From positions 36,253,446-36,317,445 of the forward strand of contig CM055097.1 in assembly GCA_029204225.1 (NCBI GenBank): DNA of 64,000 nt, written 5' to 3'. Every line of letters starts with the position of its first letter. Position 1 is the stretch's first letter. The position numbers and the translations under genes were made by a program. A model generated the notes under the pieces. That model saw nothing but the letters and a program-made list of their open reading frames with translations, searched no databases and was not told the DNA's origin. Positions 53,254 to 64,000 of the stretch are shown here, one piece after another. Source of the DNA: Diphasiastrum complanatum. Lineage: Eukaryota; Streptophyta; Lycopodiopsida; Lycopodiales; Lycopodiaceae.

Positions 53254-53947
53254 TCATCTCAGCTTCCTTGCCTTGATTCTTCTTGAATGGATGTTGTTTC
53301 TTCTTGCCTTTGGATGTAAAATTTGCTTTCTCCTCTCCTCCATTAACTTACATGCCTCCCATTCTTGTCTTGAGGTGTAGGAGCCTACTCTCCTCGGCCA
53401 CAAGAACATTGTGCAACTTTTCAATTGATGGAAGAGTGTCTTGAATAGCAAATGATTGGACCAAGTTGGTGAACTCATCACCTAGGCCATTCAATATTAT
53501 TTGTACTAGCTCTTGATCTTGGATCGTTTCTCCTATAGCACTCATTTCCTTGTTAAAAGATTTGATCCTAATAAGGACATACTCTTGTCCACTCTCTCCA
53601 CTTCCTTTCATGCTTTGAAAGACTTGATTCCTTAGCATGAGGATTCGTGTTATTGGATTCATAGATACTCTTTAATGAATCCCAAGCCTCTTTGATGAGG
53701 CACAAGAAGACACCGCCTTCAAGAGGTCATTGCATATATTCAACTTTAAGCAATGTAGAGCTAATCTTGCTCTCTTCTTGTATTTGGTTTGTTCTTGGGC
53801 AGCTTGAGGCTCTTCCTCAACTCCTAGAACTATGTCAAAGTGGTCATGTATCACTAGGAGTGATTCCATCCTCACTTTCCAAATGGAATAATTTGTGGAA
53901 GCGAGTCTCTCACTTGATTCCAACAAATAACCACCCATGGATGACAT
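53254..53947 (-). pseudogene. copia gag (DUF4219/UBN2 type)
   Basis: Starts at 53947 with MSSMGGYLLESSERLASTNY and SIWKVRMESLLVIHDHFDIV, then a Gln/Lys-rich part and ALHCLKLNICNDLLKAV. A frameshift near 53670 passes to 53348-53662: RILMLRNQVFQSMKGSGES, YVLIRIKSFNKEMSAIGETI, IILNGLGDEFTNLVQSFAIQ and IEKLHNVLVAEESRLLHLK. A third frame completes the C-terminus. The start was chosen because LESSERLASTNYSIWKV fits the family opening. Confidence 0.9.
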
Positions 53948-54529
53948 TGCAAAATAAATGCTCTTCTGAAATCACAAAGATTTATGAATTTTAAAGATCT
54001 ATGAAAGGCCTAAATCTCACAAGATTTCCTATAGCCTTGTCTCTATCAAACTAGCACACAAGCTTGAATGATACACAATTAGATCTTGACAAAAATTCCT
54101 AGCTTTCACTCTCACAAATTTTTTTTGCTTTACACTTTTCTTAGAGGTTTCACTTCAACTAAGGATCGGAACAAATCAGTCTCTTAGATCTGATCTTAAA
54201 TTCCAAAAAGAAATGCTTCAATGATCCAAAACTCTATTTGGTCGTAGGCAGTAGCTGGATTGAATCTAAATCAATACTATGCTTCTAAAAGCACTAATTT
54301 GGACTAGAATTGAGATTATAGGACCAAAAAACACAAGGTAACTTGAAATGAAAGTTGTTGTACGGTTTCACACATGTGAAAAGTATGTACACAGCCTTCA
54401 AGTCTATTTGATCCGAATAGAAACAAGCTATCACTCTAGATGAACTTGCCCTCACGAGTATTGGCCAAAAACAAATTTTGCCAATGATCTTTGCAAGTTT
54501 TATGAATCAAATGATCACTCTCTTACTCG
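53948..54529 (-). other. leader between primer site and gag
   Basis: Non-coding, AT-rich. Includes tttcacacatgtgaaaa near 54366. Confidence 0.7.
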
Positions 54530-54541
54530 GCTCTGATACCA
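54530..54541 (-). other. copia primer binding site (initiator tRNA-Met)
   Basis: gctctgatacca, exact; adjoins the LTR start TGATGAAATTTCAG at 54542 without a gap. Confidence 0.92.
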
Positions 54542-55192
54542 TGATGAAATTTCAGTTTTAGGACATTAATGATAGTACTTAACAATCATAGAGAGTTATT
54601 GGTTGCCTAATCAAGGGATCTATCAAGTAGAATGCAAAAGTCTCATCAATCTCATTAGCAAAATGATGATCCTTTTATGGATCAAGTACATCCACGAGTC
54701 TGGTACAGTCCAGCAGGTCTTCACACGTGTGAAGAGTGCCACATCACTCAGATCTATCCATTTGATCCATCCTTGATCCTTATCCAAAGTTGACCTTCTA
54801 GAATATGGCTAAAATCCAAAGAGCCAGTCTCCTAGAGTATAGGAATATTCCCTACAAAATAGGATCTAAGGAAAATGGTCAATTCTTATCTTCTAGAACT
54901 CTATACACACGTGTGAACATCCACTTGCCATGTGGGAGCATTTACTCATGCACATGTAAGGATAAGCTAACTTCTAGGTGACTAGTCAACTTGACTAAAA
55001 ACTAGTCATATCATGTTCACACTTGACTTGATTCATACAAAATCAAAGTAGATATTTACAAATATGAAAAGTACTTTCTTTCACACATGGTAATAGGCTC
55101 CACACGTGTGAAATCAGATCATGAACATTGTACTCATGATTGATCTTTATTTACAATAAAAAATGACAAATGAGAAGTGACAGTTTTCAATA
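54542..55192 (-). mobile_element. 5' LTR of the 49.4-55.2 kb copia, 651 bp
   Basis: TGATGAAATTTCAG ... CAGTTTTCAATA; the partner ends CAATTTTCAACA. Contains CACACGTGTG words at about 54722, 54907 and 55101. Confidence 0.93.
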
Positions 55193-55194
55193 CT

Positions 55195-58100
55195 TTGGAT
55201 ACTGATGTCTTTGTTCCACATGCTGGCAGATTCACAATTGCATGGCCATAATCTCTATGATTGGGCCCAATTTGCTTCGAATTGCCTTCATGATTGTATT
55301 AAGAACAAGCAATTCTCCACCCTGCTCGGTTATATGATGACAGATCTCACTCTCTAGCAGGTGAACAATGGACCGAGACTTCGAGAGCTGTTGCAAGTGG
55401 CTAATAAAGCTTCAGACATACCAGTTCAGTCCAAGAAGTCCAAGTGGTCCAGATCACAAACATCGTCGCCACAGGGGCTACCCCCTAAAAGACCAAACAC
55501 CAGCATAATAAAGTTGATAGTCAAGAAGCAGCCGACACCACCGGCCTTCCAACAAGCTCAAGCAGCTGAGGGATCTTCGACAACAAAAGAGACAGATACC
55601 TCCAAGGCCAAGCTGCCTAAAACACGCCAGTAGAGGATGAGAACAAAGCTGATGGCAAAGAAAAAATCTCCAAATGCGACGACATCAGATGAGTCAGAAT
55701 CTGAGGGAGAGCCACTCAAGAGGAAACCATGAGCCACGAGCCATACCACACAATCTCATTCGAAATCCTTGAGCTCGACGGGCTCCCAAGATGGTAGCTC
55801 AACATCAAATATGGCATCACAACAACACTCCTCACCCACACACATCATTGACGAGGGTGATGGAGCAACCACATCTGGACCAATAGACATTGGCAAGGAC
55901 TCACAAGCTGTCCAACCAGACATGGTGACAACTCTTCCCATGATAATTACAACACCAACTTCATGAAAGGCACAAGATTGGGGAGGGGGAGAGATGGGAA
56001 TGTCATTCCCCTAGGATACGACGACAGATCAGAGACGTAGGCCCAGCAAGTCCATATCCTTACGGACACGTCAACATATTTCACTATTGTGGACCTGATG
56101 GAGATAAGCGACGATGATGATGACAAAGATCACTCAGGAGGAATTCAGAACCCACTAGCTAAGGTCACCACCACCACTCCACCCATCATTCTCACATCCA
56201 CCATTCTGACCACTACCATCTCTACTAACATCATTCCTTCATTCTCGCCACTGCCACCTTCACTTCCTCATCAACATATATTTTTTGGACTAACGCCACC
56301 CACCCATGCCCCTGATTAGTATCCAACCATCTCTAACCTTGAAGAGCTATCCAAAGCAGCGAAACGTTTGATGATTAGCCTGTCCGAGACCAGCTACCAC
56401 ATGCACTGGTTAGTAAGCCAAAAACAGGTGCTAGAGAATAAGGTCAAACATCAAGACCAAACAATCGCCCAACAGAAAAAGTTAATAAAAGAGAAAAAAA
56501 ATGAGACAGAGGAGTTGAAAGCAATGATGACTAGACAGATAACGGAGTTAAAAGAGGTTCATCAACAACTTGAGCACCAGATGGCCCAGATCGACCAATC
56601 ACAAGTTGGATCGTCTGACACGATGACAGTTGATGCCCCTCTTGTCAAGCCCGAGGATATACAATTCCAATCTCCACAAGCTCCAGCCATCCGGATGGAA
56701 AAATATGTATAGCTGATTCAAGAAAGAGAAACTGACAAGAGAAATTATGAGAATGTTCCGGCAAAACAAAAGAAGATCATCCTTGAGTCCCAGAAGTAGT
56801 TAAAAGAAATGATGAAGGGCCTGCAGCAAGTCTTGGACAAAGTGAACCAGCTCTAGGACAAGGCGTGCAAGGCCCAAGCGAGAATCTCTGACAATAAACC
56901 AGGGGACGATGAAGGAGATGATGGAGCGGACAATAATGACGGGCAAACCCAACAAAGGATGGTAGTTCGGGTTCGGATGGCAAGAGAACTAAGGTTGCTT
57001 CTGGAGCTTTTCCTCTTCTCCCTCTTGCCTTCAGACCTCCTTCCTACTCTGCTTTTATTTTTTCTGAATCTTTCATTTCTACTTATCCCGTTCCTTCACC
57101 TTCCTCTTCCCCATCCTGCCTTCAGACCTCCTTCCTACTTTGCTTTTAATTTTTTTGAATCTTTCATGCCTACTTATCCCGTTTTTTCACCTTCCTCCTT
57201 TCAACCTCCTCCTAGTCGACTTTTGAGACCTTCTCAAGGACCTCTTGAGATGTATAAGGCCCGACGGGACAAGTTCTTAAAATGGCTCAGTTCCCCCAGT
57301 GCGGCGTACGATCTGTTAGATCCGGCTCCTCCTAGACCAGTCATTCCCATGCATCTCTCTCCATATCACACCATTCCTAACCTCCCAGAAACTAACACTA
57401 ACATTGGTGGTAATGATGACTTCATGGCTGATCTGCGAGAGACCAGAAGACTCTCACCCAAAACCTGCGAATGCGGGTGAAGTTGAGCCTTCCACAAGCG
57501 AGCAGACAAAAGAGAGCGATACGAACACTAAGGCCCTAGATGATTAACTTGGCAAAACCATCCCAACAACGAAGGGCAGCCTCACCAGCCAAGCAAAGAA
57601 ATAACATGGTAGACACCAGAGAATCCGAGAGATTAAAAAAAAAAAATACCCTCGCAACATGAGGGACGAAAAAGAAGAAATTGATCAAAGCCAGTACTCC
57701 ACACGAGTTGAGATCATTGCTACGCTGCAACCACAGCCCGAGTGGCGGAATAAAATCCTAAAAGATAACAGAGGGTTGCAAGAATATATGAGGGTGCCAA
57801 TGTGGATCAGACGAAGAAATCTTTGGCCAATAGAGCAACCACGAGTCGAAGTGGTGAACTGGTTGGTAATTCCAAAAATTTCAGATAGCACATCAATGGA
57901 TGATCTGAGATTGCAACTGCTGAATTTCGGGCACAAATATAAATCTAACGCTGAACTGTGCATAAGGAAAAGTGTCGAATATTGCAGATCGATAGCCTTT
58001 CTTATGCATCAAGAGTGTTTTTGGGATCGTGGCTTAGATCCAATTCGGATCAATCCCAACGTGGCTCTCCAATCTGAAGATGATCATGAAATGATGGCCC

Positions 58101-58600
58101 GACTTTACTACAGAGTGGCTTTTATGTCCTCTCGATACGTTACAATGATAGAAGACTGGCAAGAGTTCATCTTTATTGAGAAAGTTCGAGAGTACCTAGG
58201 GCCGCTATCTTACGGAAGCAAGCTCCGCTTTCAAGTATTTGAAACTTTGGAAAGAAAGATGACCGATCGAAAATAGACTACAAAGGCGACGAGGCGAGCA
58301 AGACTCATAAGAGGTTCTCAAGTGGGTTGGGATGTAGAGGCCATTGGGAGATCGCCAATTTTGTGAAACAATTTTGCAGCAAATAAGCACTTGGCTTTAC
58401 AGAAGCAACTGGAGATCCATGCTTTTCCAAGCGCCAAGCAAAACCACGTCATTCTACATGTGTTGCAGTGGGTCACGCAACAGATTAGGGGAGGGGATGA
58501 TGTTGCAAATTCCAAGGAATTCCCAAGATGCCGAGTTGAGCTGTATGAAGAGCACCTCTCGCCCTAGACCGAGGAGGTCTCAGAAGAAAGAGAAGAGGTA
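55195..58600 (+). pseudogene. gypsy-associated accessory ORF, second copy
   Basis: Plus strand and parallel to 19137-21560. Order: a YDWAQF-like and CIKNKQFSTLLGYMMTDL start (55250-55350); a Lys/Ser/Thr/Pro-rich part (55361-56700) with coiled-coil-like QDQTIAQQKKLIKEKKNETE near 56450; a Pro/Phe/Ser-rich part (56950-57480); and the conserved C-terminal block in the open frame 57659-58276, with YMRVPMWIRRRNLWPIEQPR, LQLLNFGHKYKSNAELCIRK, PIRINPNVALQSEDD and ARLYYRVAFMSSRY. The last block matches FANQYI...ARVYYRVAF at 19373-19705. Several frameshifts. No enzymatic motif; function unknown. Confidence 0.6.
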
Positions 58601-59530
58601 GAAGATGAGAGCCGAAAAATACTAACTAGGTATACAGTTCTATGTTATGTGAGCCTCATTGTAAATCTTAAAGATGGAATGACCATGTAGGAGCTAGTAT
58701 CATTTCTAGGCATTGTAATAAATATAGACCCCTCTTAAATAAGTTAGAGTGAGCCACCTTTTGATGGTGACCTCTAGTGGAAGGGCTAATTTCACTTGGA
58801 ATTTGTAGATTAGTGGAATTGTCACTTAGGCTCCACATGGGCAGCCTCTTGGTCTATTTAAGACACCCTTTTTCTTGTGAGAGAGCTTTACTTGTAATGT
58901 CATTTGCTCTTGTTGAATAAAGAAGATCCTCCACGAGTTCTTGGCATTCTTGAAGCTCCTTCCTGACAGCTTTCTTGAGTGATTCTTAAAAGAACATGCA
59001 CTTCCATTTCTTGAATGTGGTTGTGAATTAGAGTGGAATAGATTAATTTCTTGTTTTCTCTCATTCTTGCAATGTGGATTAGAGTGGAATAAATTTCTTG
59101 TCTTCTTTAATGTAGTTTCAACATTTAAGTAAACTAAAGAGGCTGAGATTGTGGTGTAGATCTTGAATATTCTTGACATCTCAGTTCTTGATGTCCTTGG
59201 GCTATCCAAAAAACAAGAGATGAGTGTTTCTTGATCTTTGGATTGTTATTATGCTGATGGATTTAGTTTCTTGTTTCTTGTTTCAGATCAGTAGGGTAAT
59301 TTGAGTGCATTGCTATTTCTTGAATATTTAGAGCTAATTAGAAGCAAGAATCGTTTGGTTATTCACTTGTTTTGAAAGTAAATCTTTTGGTGAATGGTTT
59401 TCAGTTGCATGTGAATCTGTGTGCATGTATCTGGAGTGAACAAACCTTATCATCCCATTGACAGGCTAGGAAACGTGTCTAAATGATGAGAAACCCTTCT
59501 GCCTGAACGACCATCATGGTGGTGATTCCT
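58601..59530 (+). mobile_element. LTR-like DNA with promoter and poly(A) signal words
   Basis: Downstream of the accessory ORF. tctatttaagac at 58853-58864 resembles a TATA box and gaataaag at 58915 a poly(A) signal, 60 bp apart, as in an LTR. No terminal motif, primer site or partner copy was identified, so the LTR call is an inference. Confidence 0.35.
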
Positions 59531-61578
59531 CTAATAACTTTTTTTTTTCAAGACCAATAAAATTATATTCTTGAAGTTTAAATTCTATGCAAAGTCTCAA
59601 CGGGCATTTAGTGATTCCACCACCTTTAATGTATGAAACTTTTTGTTTCTCTGACCCATTATATAATTCTACATTTTTTTAGCATGGATTCATCCATTTG
59701 CAACATGGAATGCTTTATCATTTTATCCTTTCATAAGGAGGTTTCTCTCTCATTTTTCTAAAGGAGTTTTCTTGCCATTCCTCACATGCCATGTGTATTT
59801 TCTTTACTTTTTAAAAAACAAATTAATATACATATTTTGACACATAATTTGAGATAAGTTGATGGTAGTAGTCATGTTCACATGAGGCTTGTGTAGCTTT
59901 GTAACAAACCTACAAAAAAAAAGAAACATTTTTTTATGTACAAGCTCATACAAAGCTAGCTTATGACTACTCTATCCATGACATGTTCAATACATCCTCA
60001 AAACTACCATCTTGATGAGTTGGTGGTGTAGAGCTTTTAACAAGCTCTCTTAGAGGAAGATGAATGCACCCTATGTTGGAAGCAAATTTTTCGTTTAGAT
60101 GGAAGACGAAATTCTACCCAACTTTCTTGGACAAACTCTTATTTGCAAGAACATCATAATAATGAAACTATTTCTCACTTTACATGTTCTAACATGTTGC
60201 ATGAGGTTTTCTTGGATACAACACCAACTTGTCATTCTTGTGTCCTCTAGTGCCATGATTATTGCTACCTACGTAGATTCCATCCCTTGCTTAGTTGCTC
60301 TTTGAGAGAGTTCATAGGCGTTTCTCTTCTATCGTGAAACAATGCCCTCAAAAGGATATAGTAAAGGATACCTTGCCTATAAACTTTTTTCTTATAATAC
60401 TTTTGGTCCAAATGAGTGGTCGAAAAATCTTCTGCACTCTAAGGATTATTAAGAGGTCTAGCTCATGTTTTCTCACAAGTTAAAGCATATTTGATACATT
60501 GTACAATGTATATTCTCTTTTGAAAAGATTTACTTTAACTTTTCATTCAAAGAGCACATGTGATTATAGTCGCATGCATTTGTATCCTACCATTTTTAGC
60601 CCCAATCTCATATCCTACAAGTTGATAAGATAGAGCAGTTTTTTTTTTATCATAAGCACATCTTCTTTTCGGAAAATATCTTGAAGGAGAAAGTGTTTTG
60701 AATTATGTGATATAGACATGTAGAATGGTGCCAAGAATATGCCATGTGAAGTAGCTGCCACAAGCTTTTGAGCCAAACAAGAAACTAAATTTAGCACAAG
60801 TTTCATAAGTGAATTTCAATCTAAACTTGGTAGATTTTGTAAATTTTTTTTAACTTTGTGTCAATTCAAATGCTTGATTAGAAATAGCTAATGAGAATAT
60901 AATTTAGATTTAAATTTGAAAATAGCTTATGGGAATGGAGTCAACAGAGCATGCTTGATATTTTTTATGCACATTGTCATCTACAACTAATCATGTATGA
61001 CGCAGTATACATTATCCAATCTTGATGTTGCTTTGATTGGCCACTTCCTTGAAGGTGAACTGGTCATGTTGGGGAACTATTTCATGTTTTTGTTAAAGAC
61101 AACATATGTAATGACATGAAACATAAACACACAACTATGCATTAATCATATAAGCAACCCACTCATCAAAATTTCATTTTTGGCTTTGCATGCAAAAGGC
61201 TATACTATGTGCTCAAGTTGGTCAATGGAGTTTATACAAAATTTAACATTAAAGTCAAATGTCTTAAACTATGAGGGTGTGTATGCGTGCACAAAAAGCT
61301 TTGCCACATTGCTAACAACTTTATTGCTCATGTCCCTCTCTTTTTATTGCATGCATGCCCACACTTCAGATGGACCTTTATATGCATAAATAACAAACAC
61401 TTTGCATCCCTCTTGCAACTCCTCCACATGATGGGCTAGCACATTGAAGAATACACTCCTATGCATAGTGCATGCATCCATCCCCTAGGCTCTCAACCTA
61501 CACGACGTACCAACATGATCACCAACAACAATAATAAAATGTAGATGCTTTATTTGGATTCACAAAATCTTTTTATAT
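59531..61578. other. no gene recognised; AT-rich DNA
   Basis: Short frames with in-frame stops (60099-60483 and 61180-61389 among them) show no recognisable domain. Runs of A and T are frequent. Confidence 0.4.
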
Positions 61579-61800
61579 ATGTTTTTTTATTGTTGTCATA
61601 TTAGTCATGCAGACACTTTGAATCAAAGTTCAATCCTTGAGGTAAGAAAAGGAAATGCTAAACATTATGCCACAGTTCCAAGAGAACAAGGATTTGAAAA
61701 GCATCCAATCTTAGACAATCACATTTTTTATCAAGAAATTTGTGGCAATGCCTTTGTCGTATACCACAATGTTCTTGTTTTTTGTTATGAAGGTGACTGA
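61579..61800 (+). pseudogene. possible exon, family unknown
   Basis: tcatattagtcatgcag at about 61594-61610 is a plausible 3' splice site. The open stretch after it encodes EVRKGNAKHYATVPREQGFE, HPILDNHIFYQEICGNAFVV and YHNVLVFCYEG, and ends at gaaggtgact, a plausible donor. Fairly soluble in composition. No homolog recognised, and no second exon was found, so it may be chance. Confidence 0.2.
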
Positions 61801-62384
61801 GACTAACCCAAAAATCAACTATATATTCAATCTCATATTTGATAGATAAGTTATTAATGCTTAAATATATTGCTTTGTGACAAAGTGGTAGGCTATTGTG
61901 GCGATGTTTTAAAACCTTTATGTGTCTCGCCTTTGTGCTTTAGCATAAAGCTTCCTTTTTTTTAATTGTTTTGAATTGCAATAACTTTTGTTCAATTTCC
62001 AAAAATTAAATGCTTCTTATGTTCAAATGCATACGTGTACAACAAATGTCATGATTTTTCATATCAACTTGTTAAACAATAGTGGCTAGTTTAACTAGTT
62101 TTATCATGTACTTTTTTTTCCCTACACACTACATATAAAGTTAGGCAAAGCCAAGGAGCACAAGGTTCCAAATGTTCACTGACAAAGAAGCCATGATTTG
62201 AGCATGCACACAATTCCAACAATTATTTGACTTGACTATTGCAGAGACAATATGTATAATTAATACTCCATTGAGTTATTAAGTTGAGTAGCAATTGTCT
62301 ACTTGTTGTGATGCATGGTTTTACTGAAGGGTAGAGGGATGTTTGCTCTCAAAGAAGGTTTGGCAAGGTTGTTATACATAGAGT
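61801..62384. other. no gene recognised; AT-rich DNA
   Basis: Short frames only. The last five bases before the LTR are tagag. Confidence 0.4.
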
Positions 62385-63037
62385 GTGAAAAATACAGATC
62401 CTAAGTGGATCTAAACTCCAAGATCATTGGCTTGAATGCTTGCACTCCAAACTACATAAGCTAGGAATTGGCAACACATTCTATGCTACCTAGAATGCAA
62501 AGAACTTGATCAAAAAGCATTTATCACAAATGGAAACTTCCATAAACATCAAGTGCGGCCCAAAATAGCATTATACAGTCCATAATACATCAGCCTACCA
62601 CTTTTGGAAAGCACCTAAGATCATACACAATAGCTTGAAGACAATACACACAACAATGCTCTCAATGGAGGAAGAAACAATGACAATGATCTATTGATCT
62701 CAATGAAGCATACAAAAGGTTTCTCCAACCTGTTCTCCACGACTTCCCTACTATTTATGGATGAGGAAGATGACTCTCTCTCCTCTCTCTAGAAGGTACT
62801 TGACCCTAGATATTCCCTATATAGGAAAAATAGCTAAAAATGGCTTATATGACCAAAATACATCAAAATGGTCTCATTTTGAAGGGTATGAAGTTTGACA
62901 CTTCATCATACTGAAAAAATACAGTAAATAAAAACATTGTGGCCTGGTTCACACGTGTGAAACTCAGAACCAAAACTATTTACAATTTTAGCCAATTTAG
63001 GCCTCAAACTAGCTAGGAAATGTTGACAATTTTCACA
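62385..63037 (-). mobile_element. copia 3' LTR, 653 bp, clean ends
   Basis: TGTGAAAA at the left and TTTTCACA at the right are perfect inverted ends, followed by the reversed polypurine tract ctccctcttc. Contains gttcacacgtgtgaaac near 62946-62962. The stop codon of the polyprotein on its right (TGA) is formed by the first LTR bases. Confidence 0.9.
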
Positions 63038-64000
63038 CTCCCTCTTCAACATTGGATGCTAGTTTCAACATAGTCTTTGAGCACATTCCAAGATTAGATC
63101 TATGCATTAAATATAGGTCCTTTCCCAATGGTTTGGTGAAGATATCAGCCACACACTCCTTTGAAGAGACATGTTGAAGCTCCACCTCTTTGGCAATGAC
63201 TTGATCTCTCACAAAATGGTGAGCAATCTCAATGTGCTTGCTCCTTGCATGAAAAACAGGATTGCTTGCCAAGCTTTGGGCTGAAAGGTTATCACAAAGT
63301 ATGATTGGAGTCTTCTCTGGTTCCAGCAAGTGAAGATCCAATAACATCCTCTTGATCCAAAGAATCTCCTTGGTGCATGTTGTTAATGCCTTGTACTCGG
63401 CTTCGGTGGAAGATAGAGAGATAGTTGGTTGCTTCTTTGATAGCCATGAGACCACTCCATCTCCAAGATAGATTGCAAAGGCACTTGTTGACTTCCTATC
63501 CATTTGATCACCTGCAAAATCTGAATCTGAAAATCCACAAAGGTTAGGTGTAGTACCTCCATACAAGATGCCAAAATCTCTAGATCCCGAGATGTATCTA
63601 AGTACTCTCTTTCCTAGCTTCCAATGAGCCTCACTAGGATCTTGCATAAATTGACTTAGTTTACCAACCACAAAGCTTAGATCAGGTCTTGTGATGGTTA
63701 ACCATATAAGAGATCCTATTAGCTTTCTATAGAGAGTAATGTCCTTGAAGGATCTTTCATTACTTCTTGTAGTTAGCTTTACATTTGATTCCATAGGAGT
63801 AGAAACAACTTTACAATCTTCCATATGAAACCTTTTTAGAATAGAGTTAACATACTTTTCTTGACATATGAATGTAGATTTAGAAGTTCTAATAATCTCT
63901 ATTCCTAAGATATAATGAAGTTTACCAAGATCTTGAATTTCAAACTCTCTTTTGAGTGCCATCTTGATTTCATCTATATCTAGATTGTTACCACCACTTA
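63033..64000 (-). CDS. copia RT end and RNase H, open to the window edge
   Basis: Open frame through the edge (63033-64000): MALKREFEIQDLGKLHYILG, GIEIIRTSKSTFICQEKY (RT connection), CKVVSTPMESNVKL, GSLIWLTITRPDLSFVVGKL, then RNase H with GFSDSDFAGDQMDRKSTSAF (Asp), SSTEAEYKALTTCTKEILWI (Glu), LCDNLSAQSLASNPVFHARS (Asp), KHIEIAHHFVRDQV (His) and CVADIFTKPLGKDL. No lesion. Together with the clean LTR it is likely the youngest element here, but most of pol is outside the window. Confidence 0.93.
   Translation of the reverse strand, partial: SGGNNLDIDEIKMALKREFEIQDLGKLHYILGIEIIRTSKSTFICQEKYVNSILKRFHMEDCKVVSTPMESNVKLTTRSNERSFKDITLYRKLIGSLIWLTITRPDLSFVVGKLSQFMQDPSEAHWKLGKRVLRYISGSRDFGILYGGTTPNLCGFSDSDFAGDQMDRKSTSAFAIYLGDGVVSWLSKKQPTISLSSTEAEYKALTTCTKEILWIKRMLLDLHLLEPEKTPIILCDNLSAQSLASNPVFHARSKHIEIAHHFVRDQVIAKEVELQHVSSKECVADIFTKPLGKDLYLMHRSNLGMCSKTMLKLASNVEEGV

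Larger units (their letters stand above)
49437..55192 (-). mobile_element. Ty1/copia element, best preserved in the window
   Basis: Minus orientation: 5' LTR 54542-55192, primer site 54530-54541, gag, protease, integrase/RT, RNase H, polypurine tract 49968-49982, 3' LTR 49437-49967 (outer end truncated). All copia domains are present in the canonical order, with frameshifts. Comparing 49437-49967 with its counterpart by eye I count 28 differences over about 531 bp, 24 of them transitions. Confidence 0.95.

Noticed and set aside
60099-60483. Hydrophobic plus-strand frames as a membrane protein gene
   Set aside because: Two overlapping short frames with stops on either side, in AT-rich DNA where hydrophobic codons are expected; no start context or domain.

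Overview
The window looks like nuclear DNA of a land plant, from a gene-poor, repeat-dominated region. The evidence is a dense mosaic of Ty1/copia elements (UBN2-type gag, GAG-pre-integrase, RVT_2 reverse transcriptase, DEDD-type RNase H, primer binding sites matching initiator tRNA-Met), chromodomain-bearing Ty3/gypsy elements, a LINE-like 3' end, a foldback DNA element, and long GC-rich satellite arrays in otherwise AT-rich DNA. I see no complete host gene, no rRNA or tRNA gene and no organellar or bacterial gene. The species cannot be fixed from the sequence; fern, lycophyte and gymnosperm would all fit.

Layout. 0-3 kb: a cgaaa-rich tandem repeat, then anonymous DNA. 3-5.1 kb: copia LTR, RNase H remnant, a second truncated LTR piece and a gene-like exon fragment, all on the minus strand. 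5.3-12.5 kb: gypsy remnants (gag, protease, linker, chromodomain), a tail-to-tail pair of gypsy LTRs forming a 327-bp-armed inverted repeat, and a foldback/TIR element inserted into a gypsy coding region. 13-17.4 kb: copia RT, gag and a gypsy pol (linker, RT, RNase H), plus strand. 17.4-24.8 kb: copia LTR pieces in opposite orientations bracketing a minus-strand gypsy integrase and a gypsy-associated accessory ORF. 25.2-26.1, 29.0-30.1, 39.0-40.5, 41.9-42.5 and 43.0-43.5 kb: five arrays of a GC-rich satellite built from decamers such as CTCTACGGTC, carrying about 26 copies of a 20-bp CpG-rich palindrome. 26.2-27.9 kb: LINE-like remnant. 30.5-31.6 kb: unrecognised broken gene. 31.9-38.1 kb: a minus-strand copia element with two LTRs of about 1.0-1.1 kb, itself interrupted by a solo LTR flanked by a perfect 5-bp target duplication. 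43.5-47.6 kb: gene fragment, copia LTR and gypsy gag. 47.6-49.4 kb: LTR-like DNA with a 32-bp tandem repeat and a (GA)n tract. 49.4-55.2 kb: the best preserved copia element, with both LTRs. 55.2-58.6 kb: a second copy of the gypsy accessory ORF. 58.6-62.4 kb: mostly anonymous DNA. 62.4-64 kb: the 3' end of an open-frame copia element that runs off the window.

The elements do not form a pathway; they are a nested, mutually interrupting record of insertions. Two themes cross element boundaries. A palindrome centred on CACGTG (best form an 18-bp perfect palindrome at 45316-45333) recurs in LTRs and leaders of several copia copies. The satellite palindrome also occurs outside the satellite, in AT-rich DNA. 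Most variants of both differ at CpG, as expected for old methylated DNA. All family calls come from reading motifs by eye; no database search or alignment was run.
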